From NCBI GenBank assembly GCA_963693105.1, contig OY843752.1:1302001-1366000 (forward strand): 64,000 bases of DNA, read 5' to 3'. Position 1 is the stretch's first letter; every line of letters begins with the position of its first letter. Under the pieces are notes generated by a model that searched no databases, was not told where the DNA came from, and saw only the letters and a list, made by a program, of their open reading frames with translations. Positions 31,717 through 39,196 of the stretch are shown here, piece by piece. The translations under genes and the position numbers were made by a program. The stretch comes from Oxydemutator sp963693105 (GTDB lineage: Bacteria > Pseudomonadota > Gammaproteobacteria > Poriferisulfidales > Oxydemutatoraceae).

Positions 31717-32733
31717 GTGGAAGTTTATTATGACAAAGACGCCGACTTGTCGCTGATTCGCGGCAGCAAGGTGGCCATCATCGGCTATGGCTCGCAGGGG
31801 CACGCGCACGCCAACAATCTGAAAGATTCCGGCGTGGATGTGACCGTCGGGCTGCGCGCGGGTTCGTCTTCGGCGTCCAAGGCCGAGGGCGCGGGGTTGC
31901 GCTGCCTGCCGCTGGACGAGGCGGTGCGCGAAGCCGACATCGTCATGGTGCTGGCTCCCGATGAACACCAGCCCGACCTGTACCGCGACAGCATCGAACC
32001 GAACATCCGCAAAGGCGCGGCGCTCGCTTTCGCCCACGGCTTCAATATTCACTACGGCCTGATTCGCCCGCGCGCCGATCTTGACGTGTTCATGGTGGCG
32101 CCCAAGGGGCCGGGGCATCTGGTGCGCTCGACCTACCTTGAAGGCAAGGGTGTGCCGACGTTGATTGCGATTCATCAGGACGCCTCCGGCAGGACGCAGG
32201 AGTTGGCGCTGTCGTACGCGTCGGCCAACGGCGGCGGCCGCGCCGGCGTCATCAAAACCAATTTCCGGGAGGAGACCGAGACCGATTTGTTCGGCGAACA
32301 GGCGGTGTTGTGCGGCGGCGCCGTGGCCCTGATTCAGGCCGGTTTCGAGACTCTGGTCGAGGCCGGCTATGCGCCGGAGATGGCCTACTTCGAGTGCCTG
32401 CACGAGTTGAAATTGATCGTGGACCTGATTTACGAGGGCGGCATCGCCAATATGTATTATTCGATTTCCAACACCGCGGAATACGGCGCCATCAGCCGCG
32501 GCCCGCTGGTGGTCAACGAGCACAGCCGGGCGGCGATGAAGAAACTGCTGGAGGAGATTCGCAGCGGCACCTTCGCGCGCGAGTTCATCACCGAGAATCG
32601 CACCGGCGCGCCGGTGTTCTGGGCGATGCGCCGGCGTTTGTCGGAGCACCCCATCGAACAGGTCGGGCGGCAGTTGCGCGGCATGATGTCGTGGATAGGC
32701 GACAACCGCCTGGTGGACAAGGAGAAAAACTGA
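31717..32733 (+). CDS. ilvC: Ketol-acid reductoisomerase
   Basis: A 338-residue class I enzyme that converts acetolactate to dihydroxyisovalerate using NADPH and Mg2+. The N-terminal Rossmann motif is G-Y-G-S-Q-G-H-A near 24-31. The conserved P-K-G-P-G-H and later E-x-x-x-E metal ligands in the knotted C-terminal domain are present. It starts with GTG, and the length is standard. With ilvN it forms a branched-chain amino acid unit. Confidence 0.96.
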   Translation: MEVYYDKDADLSLIRGSKVAIIGYGSQGHAHANNLKDSGVDVTVGLRAGSSSASKAEGAGLRCLPLDEAVREADIVMVLAPDEHQPDLYRDSIEPNIRKGAALAFAHGFNIHYGLIRPRADLDVFMVAPKGPGHLVRSTYLEGKGVPTLIAIHQDASGRTQELALSYASANGGGRAGVIKTNFREETETDLFGEQAVLCGGAVALIQAGFETLVEAGYAPEMAYFECLHELKLIVDLIYEGGIANMYYSISNTAEYGAISRGPLVVNEHSRAAMKKLLEEIRSGTFAREFITENRTGAPVFWAMRRRLSEHPIEQVGRQLRGMMSWIGDNRLVDKEKN

Positions 32734-32740
32734 CGGAACC

Positions 32741-33526
32741 GTGGCGATGGGCAGGCACAAACCCGGGCGCGGCATCTATCTGCTGCCGAATCTGATTACC
32801 GCGAGTTCGCTGCTGAGCGGGTTTTTCGCGGCGGTCAAGGCGTTCAACGGCCAGTTTGAAGTGGCCGCCATCGCCTTGCTGGTGTGCGTGGTGCTCGACA
32901 GCCTCGACGGCAATGTGGCGCGCCTGACGAACACGGTCAGCCGTTTCGGCGCCGAGTTCGACAGCCTGACCGATGTCGTCGTGTTCGGCTGCATCCCGGC
33001 GCTGATTGTTTATAACTGGTCGCTCGCGGCGATGGTCGAATTCGGCTGGTTGTGGTCGAAACTCGGCTGGCTCGCGGCGTTTTTCTACACGGTCGCGACC
33101 GCCTTGCGGCTGGCGCGTTTCAACTCCCAGATCGGCTCGACGGAGAAATCGTTTTTCCGCGGCCTGCCGTGTCCCGCCGCAGCGACGCTGATGATGAGCC
33201 TCGTGTGGCTGTCGCAGGGGATGGGTTATTCCGGGGCGGAAATGGCGTGGTGGAGTTTCGTGCTGATTATCCTCGTCGGCGTGGCGATGGTCAGCAACTT
33301 CAGTTATTACAGTCTGAAAGGCGTCAACCTGAAAAGCCGGGTGCCCTTTATCGCGTTGCTGGCCGTGGTCGCGGGGCTGATTCTGGCCGCGATAGACCTG
33401 CCGAAGTTTCTGTTTTTTCTGGCCTTGCTTTATATCGGTTCAGGGCCTTTCCTGTACCTGTTCAGGCTGGCGAAAAAGAATCTGCCGCGCCGCAAGCGCG
33501 GCGGGGATTACCCGAAGCAGGGCTGA
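32741..33526 (+). CDS. pssA: CDP-diacylglycerol-serine O-phosphatidyltransferase
   Basis: A 261-residue integral membrane enzyme making phosphatidylserine, the precursor of phosphatidylethanolamine. The CDP-alcohol phosphotransferase motif D-S-L-D-G-x-x-A-R-x-x-x-x-x-S-x-F-G-x-E-x-D-S-L is intact near 48-70. Six to eight hydrophobic segments are visible. The GTG at 32741 is 8 nt after ilvC; an ATG two codons later (32747) would give M-G-R-H-K. Type is the Bacillus-like PssA rather than the phospholipase-D-type of E. coli. Confidence 0.93.
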   Translation: MAMGRHKPGRGIYLLPNLITASSLLSGFFAAVKAFNGQFEVAAIALLVCVVLDSLDGNVARLTNTVSRFGAEFDSLTDVVVFGCIPALIVYNWSLAAMVEFGWLWSKLGWLAAFFYTVATALRLARFNSQIGSTEKSFFRGLPCPAAATLMMSLVWLSQGMGYSGAEMAWWSFVLIILVGVAMVSNFSYYSLKGVNLKSRVPFIALLAVVAGLILAAIDLPKFLFFLALLYIGSGPFLYLFRLAKKNLPRRKRGGDYPKQG

Positions 33527-33527
33527 A

Positions 33528-34043
33528 CTATTCTCCAAGCCTCGGCATCAACTCGACCAGGTTGCACGGTCGCGTGCGGTAATCGAGCTGCTTGCTGATG
33601 AGTTTGTCCCAGGCCTCGGCGCACGCGCCGGGCGAGCCGGGCAGGCAGAAAATATAAGTGCCGTTGGCGACGCCCGCGAGCGCACGCGATTGCAATGTCG
33701 AGGCGCCGATGGTCTCATAAGACAGCGTTCTGAACATTTCGCCGAAGCCGCCGATGGTCTTGTCGAACAATGGCGCGGCCGCTTCCGGGGTGCCGTCCCT
33801 GCCGGTGATGCCGGTGCCGCCGGTGCACAGCACGACCTGTATCTCCTCGTCCACAATCCAGTCCGACAGCGCGGCCCGCACCTGGTAGATGTCGTCCGCC
33901 ACGATGCGCTTGTCGCGGCGGCGATGGCCGGCCTCGTCAAGGCGCGCAACCAGCAGTTGCCCGGAGCGGTCGTCTTCTTCGGTGCGGGTATCGGAGACGG
34001 TCAGCACCGCGATGTTGAGGGGGATGAAATTGCGGTCGGTCAT
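33528..34043 (-). CDS. moaB: Molybdenum cofactor biosynthesis protein B
   Basis: A 171-residue MogA/MoaB-family protein involved in adenylating molybdopterin before molybdenum insertion. Family motifs are T-V-S-D-T-R near 15-20 and the phosphate-binding T-G-G-T-G-I-T-G-R-D near 73-82. Together with mobA, mobB and moeB it shows that the organism makes Mo-cofactor. Convergent with pssA, 2 nt between the stops. Confidence 0.9.
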   Translation of the reverse strand: MTDRNFIPLNIAVLTVSDTRTEEDDRSGQLLVARLDEAGHRRRDKRIVADDIYQVRAALSDWIVDEEIQVVLCTGGTGITGRDGTPEAAAPLFDKTIGGFGEMFRTLSYETIGASTLQSRALAGVANGTYIFCLPGSPGACAEAWDKLISKQLDYRTRPCNLVELMPRLGE

Positions 34044-34123
34044 GCGGGTATTCTATGCTATCTTGCCGGCGACTTTCCGGACGGCCTCTTGCCGGCTCCG
34101 CAGGTTACCCAAAGGAGAAAAGA

Positions 34124-34483
34124 ATGAACGAACACGAGAAGATCAATTACGTTGAGTTTCCGGCAAAGGATATTGAAAAGACAAAGGATTTCTTTTCGGA
34201 AGTGTTCGGTTGGAAATTCGAGGATTTTGGCCCTGCCTACACGGCCTTCTCCAATCAGGGGCTCGATGGCGGGTTTTTTCAATCGGACAAGCGGGTGTCG
34301 GCGGAAGAGGGCAGCGCGCTAATCGTCTTTTTCAGCAACGACCTTGAGGCGACGCTGTCAAAAATTGAAAAAGCAGGCGGCAAAATCATCAAACCCGTCT
34401 TTTCATTTCCGGGAGGCCGCCGCTTCCACTTCGGCGACCCCAACGGCAATGAGTATGCGGTGTGGTCTGACAATGGCGGATAG
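34124..34483 (+). CDS. VOC-superfamily (glyoxalase/bleomycin-resistance-like) protein
   Basis: A 119-residue single VOC module. It reads Y-V-E-F-P-A-K-D near 8-15, F-Y/F-x-x-V-F-G-W near 22-28, and ends with F-G-D-P-N-G-N-E-Y-A-V-W, the usual second metal-ligand Glu. A strong ribosome site AAAGGAGAAAAG precedes the ATG at 34124. The reaction cannot be told; many act as small-molecule lyases or binding proteins. The upstream part of the longer frame is discarded. Confidence 0.85.
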   Translation: MNEHEKINYVEFPAKDIEKTKDFFSEVFGWKFEDFGPAYTAFSNQGLDGGFFQSDKRVSAEEGSALIVFFSNDLEATLSKIEKAGGKIIKPVFSFPGGRRFHFGDPNGNEYAVWSDNGG

Positions 34484-34721
34484 TGCAAAATACATCAAGA
34501 TTGTCGAATGGTCGGAAGAAGACCGGTGTTTTGTCGGCTGTTGCCCCGGAATCATAGGCCGGTGTTGTCATGGAGCGAATGAAGCGGAAGTCTATCGCAA
34601 GTTGTGCCGAATCGTTGACGATTGGCTGGAAATAGCACGGCGGGAAGGTCCGGACTTGCCTGCGCCAACGATTGGCAGAGGTATTGCTGAAATGCTGATG
34701 CAGGCTGGTTTATACTCCTGA
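34473..34721 (+). CDS. HicB-like protein (orphan)
   Basis: An 82-residue protein with the HicB fold opening: Y-I-K-I-V-E-W-S-E-E-D near 8-18, then G-C-C-P-G near 24-28 and E-A-E-V near 38-41. HicB proteins are antitoxins of HicA RNases, with a degraded RNase H-like core. No HicA-like small gene lies on either side, so this is a solitary copy. Its ATG overlaps the end of the VOC gene by 11 nt. An in-frame longer start at 34344 lies inside the VOC gene. Confidence 0.75.
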   Translation: MADSAKYIKIVEWSEEDRCFVGCCPGIIGRCCHGANEAEVYRKLCRIVDDWLEIARREGPDLPAPTIGRGIAEMLMQAGLYS

Positions 34722-34737
34722 AAGAGGTAAAGATGCC

Positions 34738-35586
34738 ATGAAGGTAATCGAAATCATTTCTAATTTATATGATGAGTTGTCGTCAAATATTTCAGACGGT
34801 ACCATACCTGTTCAGCTGAGAACACCTTCCCTTGTTGGAACTGTTCAAGACGACCCTTTTGATTCTTGGGTAGAGGATGAAATACGAAGGCGTATACCTG
34901 ATATTGAAGTTTTCCATGCTGGGAAACTGACAACTCCAGACCTCGTATTAAGAGATCCTGTAACCAATACAATTGTAGGTCTAGAAGTCAAAAAATTAAT
35001 TCAAAAGAAGAATGGCACTGATCCAAGAGGTCTGACTATTGATTACAATAGTTGTCTGCCATGTGGCAAAGCATTAATCAAGGCTGGTGATGATACAGTA
35101 GAAATTCCATGCTTTTACCTATTTGCTCTACTAAGTCCCGATAGTTTATCAATGGTTACTACCATCCTGATGGATGGGGATTTTCTGAATTATGATATTG
35201 AATTGCATAAAAATGCAAAGTACGCAAATCAGAGTGAGTACAATCATGGCCCTTATGGTGAAGGATCTGTACGTCATCGGCGTATGTACACGTACCCTAA
35301 TCCATTAAATTACAAACTAAAGTTTTTTCATCTGAGGCATATATTGATTATTAAGAAAAATGATTTCCAGAATATGCCCAATGATATTCCATGCACTGAC
35401 TTGATTATTAGGAATGATAGGTATAAAAATTCTTTCCGTTACCTCGTATTAGATAACAATTCTGAAAAGCAAATACAGTTAGATAAACTTCCAGTCCGCC
35501 GTGATATATTTAGACCTTGTAAAAGCAGGAAAGCCAAAACAAGAACTGCATCAATGTTTCATCTTCCTATAAATGGGGAAGACTAA
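34738..35586 (+). CDS. Putative type II restriction endonuclease (PD-(D/E)XK fold)
   Basis: 282 residues, strongly AT-rich with codons such as AGA, ATA and AAT, unlike the neighbours. A catalytic-looking motif is at P67-D68, then 14 residues, then E83-V-K85 (T-P-D-L ... G-L-E-V-K-K), the PD-(D/E)XK layout. A conserved-looking D-x-x-x-x-x-P-C-G (102-110) follows, often seen near the DNA-binding part of such enzymes. It overlaps the methyltransferase gene by 14 nt. AGAGG precedes the start. Recognition sequence unknown. Nuclease assignment rests on the motif and on the partner. Confidence 0.72.
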   Translation: MKVIEIISNLYDELSSNISDGTIPVQLRTPSLVGTVQDDPFDSWVEDEIRRRIPDIEVFHAGKLTTPDLVLRDPVTNTIVGLEVKKLIQKKNGTDPRGLTIDYNSCLPCGKALIKAGDDTVEIPCFYLFALLSPDSLSMVTTILMDGDFLNYDIELHKNAKYANQSEYNHGPYGEGSVRHRRMYTYPNPLNYKLKFFHLRHILIIKKNDFQNMPNDIPCTDLIIRNDRYKNSFRYLVLDNNSEKQIQLDKLPVRRDIFRPCKSRKAKTRTASMFHLPINGED

Positions 35587-37783
35587 TTCTTTCATGTCAA
35601 AGTATATCGAAAATAATTTCCCTATTGGGGAGCTGAGTTTGCTGGCAGAACACGAGTCATGGCGGAAGGAAGTTCATCGCCCTGTTTATTATATTCACAA
35701 ATGGTGGGCCAGAAGAATTGGCAGTATATTCAGGGGCATTATTCTTGGTGCATGCCTTGACAAAAAAGACGATTTTTTTTCAGCTTTCTATGGAAACAAT
35801 AATTTTAATGAATTAACTATACTTGATCCATTTATGGGAAGTGGTGTGACTATTGGTGAGGCCACAAAACTTGGGTGCAGAGTGATAGGGAGAGATATTA
35901 ATCCAGTAGCAACTACAATTGTTAAGACTGTATTGTCCAAGTATTCTAAAGATGAGGTACATAGAGAATATCGTTTGATTGAAAGCAAAGTTAAGGAGAA
36001 AATACAGCAGTATTATCGAACATTAGATTCCAATGGAGAACTATGCGACGTTTTATATTTTTTCCGAGTTAAGTACTTAGATTGTCCTGAATGTAAGGAG
36101 GAGATTGAACTTTTTAAGAATCGGATTTTTTCAAAGAATGCCACGCCTAAAAAAGATTCATCGGCAAGATCATTATGCCCTCACTGTAAATCAATAAATG
36201 ATATCAGATTCGATGCCACCTCCGTGTTATGTGGTATCTGCCGTAATGAATACAACCCACAATTAGGTCATGTGCGGGGAGCTACTGTCGATTGCCCACA
36301 CTGTAATAATACTTTCAGGCTTGTGGATTACATGAAAAATACTAGCACACCATTGCAGACTAAGGTTTATGCAAAAATGATTCTTACTTCAGACGGAGAA
36401 AAAAGATATGAGAAAGTCAATGAATACGACAAGAAAATTCTGCAATATGTTTCAAATCAGTTTAACTTAATTAAAGATGACTTTCCTTGCGTGAAAATCG
36501 AGCCAGGGCACAATACCAACCAAATTATCAAACATAATTACTCTACTTGGCTGGAAATGTTTTCAGAACGACAGCTATTATCAATCTGGTATTTTATGCA
36601 GGCTATAAGTGAGATAAATGATGTCAAACTTCGTCGATTGTTTGCTTGTCTTTTTTCAGGAGTTCTTGAATTTAATAACTTGTTTTGCTCTTTCAAGGGG
36701 GAAGGCACAGGCGCAGTACGTCATATGTTCTCGCATCATATCTTGAGACCAGAATTGATGCCGATTGAAGCAAATATTTGGGGAACAAAGAAATCATCGG
36801 GTTCATTCTCGACTTTGTATAAATCTCGTATATTGAATGCAATTACTTATAAAAATTCACCAACAGAAATTAAAATTTCTAATGGGAAGTCATTTAAATT
36901 GGACAATATAAATAATCCCATCCAAGTAGATATTGCCGAGACATTTGTAGAGTTTATTGCATGCAAAGATTCAGTTTATCTGTCCCAAGGTGATTCAAGC
37001 ACGTTTGATATACCAGATAAATCGATTGACATTGTAATCACTGACCCGCCTTTTTTTGATAACGTACACTATTCAGAGTTAGCTGATTTCTTTTACTATT
37101 GGCTTAATCAGATATTAGATATATCAAGTAAAACTACAACGAGAGATGTGGCGGAGGTTCAAGATACTGATGCAACCGCATTTGCAGAAAAGCTTATATC
37201 TGTTTTTCTTGAATGTAATAGAGTATTAGATAATGACGGTCTACTTATATTCACTTATCATCATTCCCGGCATGAGGGTTGGATTGCTGTTCACAGAGCA
37301 ATACGGCATGCTGGGTTTGCTTGTTTACAAACATATCCGGTTAGATCTGAGATGTCTGTTGCTATGCCATTGCAACAAGCAAAAACACCTATCCATGTAG
37401 ATTTGGTAATCGTGTGTAAAAAACAAAAAATATCCAAATCGAATATAGTAAAGCAAAGCATAATTGAGAATGCGCTTATTGTTGCCTCTAACCAAATCAA
37501 GGAATTAGACAACTACATAGATATCTCTTTGGGAGATGCAAAAGTTACTCTCATGGGACGACTGCTGTGTGAATTAAGTCGAGTTGGAGAATTGGACAGA
37601 GAATTAAGTTTCTTAACTGAATCAGAAGATAAAATAGATGAATTGCTTGAAAGAATAGTTGATGATTGCAAATCAAACAGTCGGCCGTCACAATTAGATT
37701 TGTTTAGGCAGGCAGATGACTATCTGACTAATAATAAGACGTTACACTTGAATGAAAGTCTTTCTGGGCATCATTGTGATTAG
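35573..37783 (+). CDS. DNA methyltransferase (DUF1156-like, large) of an R-M system
   Basis: A 736-residue methyltransferase, AT-rich like its neighbour. The N terminus has H-K-W-W-A-R-R near 42-48, then the SAM-binding motif D-P-F-M-G-S-G at 85-91 followed by G-R-D-I-N-P-V-A, and the catalytic D-P-P-F at 491-494 with N-V-H-Y-S-E-L. Two zinc-ribbon-like insertions (C-P-E-C...C-P-H-C, and C-G-I-C...C-P-H-C) lie at about 175-250. This layout resembles DUF1156-type methylases. Base and strand specificity are not determined. The ATG at 35594 (M8) is an alternative start. It forms a likely restriction-modification pair with the upstream gene. Confidence 0.85.
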   Translation: MGKTNSFMSKYIENNFPIGELSLLAEHESWRKEVHRPVYYIHKWWARRIGSIFRGIILGACLDKKDDFFSAFYGNNNFNELTILDPFMGSGVTIGEATKLGCRVIGRDINPVATTIVKTVLSKYSKDEVHREYRLIESKVKEKIQQYYRTLDSNGELCDVLYFFRVKYLDCPECKEEIELFKNRIFSKNATPKKDSSARSLCPHCKSINDIRFDATSVLCGICRNEYNPQLGHVRGATVDCPHCNNTFRLVDYMKNTSTPLQTKVYAKMILTSDGEKRYEKVNEYDKKILQYVSNQFNLIKDDFPCVKIEPGHNTNQIIKHNYSTWLEMFSERQLLSIWYFMQAISEINDVKLRRLFACLFSGVLEFNNLFCSFKGEGTGAVRHMFSHHILRPELMPIEANIWGTKKSSGSFSTLYKSRILNAITYKNSPTEIKISNGKSFKLDNINNPIQVDIAETFVEFIACKDSVYLSQGDSSTFDIPDKSIDIVITDPPFFDNVHYSELADFFYYWLNQILDISSKTTTRDVAEVQDTDATAFAEKLISVFLECNRVLDNDGLLIFTYHHSRHEGWIAVHRAIRHAGFACLQTYPVRSEMSVAMPLQQAKTPIHVDLVIVCKKQKISKSNIVKQSIIENALIVASNQIKELDNYIDISLGDAKVTLMGRLLCELSRVGELDRELSFLTESEDKIDELLERIVDDCKSNSRPSQLDLFRQADDYLTNNKTLHLNESLSGHHCD

Positions 37784-37825
37784 TGATTTTGCTCTCTAGC
37801 ATATCTAATTAACAGGTACTGATAA

Positions 37826-38323
37826 ATGAGACTGTCAGGGTCGTGTCATTGCGGGGTTGTGCGATTCACGGTTCAGTCGGCTCATCCGTACCCGTTTAAT
37901 CTCTGTTATTGCTCCATCTGCCGGAAGACGGCGGGCGGTGGCGGCTACGCCATCAACCTGGGAGGGGACTTTTCCACTTTGCAGGTTCAAGGCAAGGAGA
38001 ATATAACGGTGTATCGCGCCACAATGAGCGGCCCGGATTCAGGGGCGGCGAAAGAAAGTCCCGCCCGGCGGCACTTTTGCCGGGTTTGCGGGAGTGCGCT
38101 TTGGGTTTGGGACCCTCGCTGGCCGGAGTGGGTGCATCCGTTCGCCTCGGCAATGGATACGGATTTGCCGACGACTCCCGAGCGCACCCATCTGATGGTG
38201 GGCTCAAAGGCTGCGTGGGTTGATCTTCGGGAAGGGGGGAATGACAAGGTATTTGAAGGCTTCCCGGACGAATCCATAGAGGAGTGGCACAAGCGCCTTG
38301 GTCTGGAAGATCGGGATGCCTGA
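37826..38323 (+). CDS. GFA/CENP-V-type zinc protein
   Basis: A 165-residue protein of the glutathione-dependent formaldehyde-activating (GFA) family. The zinc-binding C-H-C-G-x-V-R-F (7-14) and C-Y-C-S-I-C-R-K-T (27-35) motifs and a later C-x-x-C (F-C-R-V-C-G) are present. True GFA speeds glutathione-formaldehyde adduct formation, but most relatives have unknown roles. In a formaldehyde-metabolising organism a link is attractive but unproven. Composition returns to GC-rich here, after the AT-rich R-M island. Confidence 0.85.
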   Translation: MRLSGSCHCGVVRFTVQSAHPYPFNLCYCSICRKTAGGGGYAINLGGDFSTLQVQGKENITVYRATMSGPDSGAAKESPARRHFCRVCGSALWVWDPRWPEWVHPFASAMDTDLPTTPERTHLMVGSKAAWVDLREGGNDKVFEGFPDESIEEWHKRLGLEDRDA

Positions 38324-38354
38324 CACGCGAAAAGCACTTTACGGAGATTAGAGC

Positions 38355-39017
38355 ATGCTTCCTCTCCATTTTCGGGATGGACATTTGTTCATGGAAATTG
38401 ATGGCGCATTGTGGCTTCTCGACACGGGGGCGCCTGCAAGTTTCGGTTCGGACTCTGAGCTGGTTTTCGCGGGCGTGGAATTTCCGTTGGCCGACAGTTT
38501 TCTCGGGATGACCGCAACAGATCTTTCTGATTTTGTATCTACTGAATGTGTGGGGCTTCTGGGCACAGATATTCTGGGACGGTTTGACTTCTTGTTTGAT
38601 CTTCTGAACGGCACTGCCGAGGTCTCGTCGGAAAATCTGGAGTATGACGGACAGCCGGTATCACTGGACGAGTTCATGGGTGTCCCGATTGTTTCGGCCC
38701 GTATTCGAGGCGTGGATTACCGGATGTTTTTCGACACGGGCGCCCAGATTTCCTATTTTCAGAATGATTCTCTTGCAACATACCCGCCTGCCGGTGAAGT
38801 TACCGATTTTCATATGAGTATCGGGCGGTTTCAGACAGAAACCTACGATGTTGATATTGCTCTTGGCGAAGCCGGGTTTGTCCTTCGCTGTGGGTCACTT
38901 CCTGATTTGCTTAACGCCACGCTCATGGGAGCCGGCATCGAGGGAATCATCGGCAATCAGATTCTGAACAACCGGAGAGTCGGCTATTTTCCACGCCGCA
39001 AACTTTTGATGCTATGA
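38355..39017 (+). CDS. Two-lobed aspartic protease-like protein (tandem DTGA)
   Basis: A 220-residue protein containing two retropepsin-type half-sites. The first has L-L-D-T-G-A (D23) and G-L-L-G-T-D-I-L (67-74). The second has F-F-D-T-G-A (D127) and G-I-I-G-N-Q-I-L (197-204). Each pair is the active-site loop and the hydrophobic-Gly loop of an aspartic protease monomer, so one chain could form a complete bilobal site without dimerising. I see no signal peptide. A GGAG site precedes the ATG. The substrate is unknown. Confidence 0.75.
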   Translation: MLPLHFRDGHLFMEIDGALWLLDTGAPASFGSDSELVFAGVEFPLADSFLGMTATDLSDFVSTECVGLLGTDILGRFDFLFDLLNGTAEVSSENLEYDGQPVSLDEFMGVPIVSARIRGVDYRMFFDTGAQISYFQNDSLATYPPAGEVTDFHMSIGRFQTETYDVDIALGEAGFVLRCGSLPDLLNATLMGAGIEGIIGNQILNNRRVGYFPRRKLLML

Positions 39018-39073
39018 CGCCTGCGAGTGTCTATCGCGGATTGATCGATTGGAGAGATTGTGGAGAGTTGCAC

Positions 39074-39101
39074 TTGACTATTCCTGTACAATAGTCACAA
39101 T
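39074..39101 (+). promoter_or_regulatory. Candidate promoter of tRNA-Glu with internal inverted repeat
   Basis: TTGACT at 39074-39079 and CACAAT at 39096-39101 are spaced 16 nt, a fair -35/-10 pair ending 14 nt before the tRNA. A perfect 7-bp inverted repeat GACTATT (39076-39082) / AATAGTC (39090-39096) with a 7-nt loop lies inside it, which could be an operator or just incidental symmetry. Confidence 0.4.
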
Positions 39102-39115
39102 CCACGCCCGACTGC

Positions 39116-39191
39116 GTCCCCATCGTCTAGAGGCCTAGGACATCGCCCTTTCACGGCGGTAACAGGGGTTCAAATCCCCTTGGGGACGCCA
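39116..39191 (+). tRNA. tRNA-Glu (anticodon TTC)
   Basis: A 76-nt cloverleaf. The acceptor stem GTCCCCA (39116-39122) pairs with TGGGGAC (39181-39187), then G and an encoded CCA. The anticodon stem-loop reads CGCCC-TTTCACG-GCGG with TTC at the anticodon, and the T arm is GGGGTTCAAATCCCC. It reads glutamate codons GAA and GAG. It is convergent with the lpd end, 5 nt away. Confidence 0.97.
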
Positions 39192-39196
39192 TTTTC

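Noticed and set aside
36050..36330. Zinc-ribbon segment as a separate gene
   Set aside because: The CPEC and CPHC motifs lie in the same uninterrupted frame as the methyltransferase, so they are insertions in that protein.
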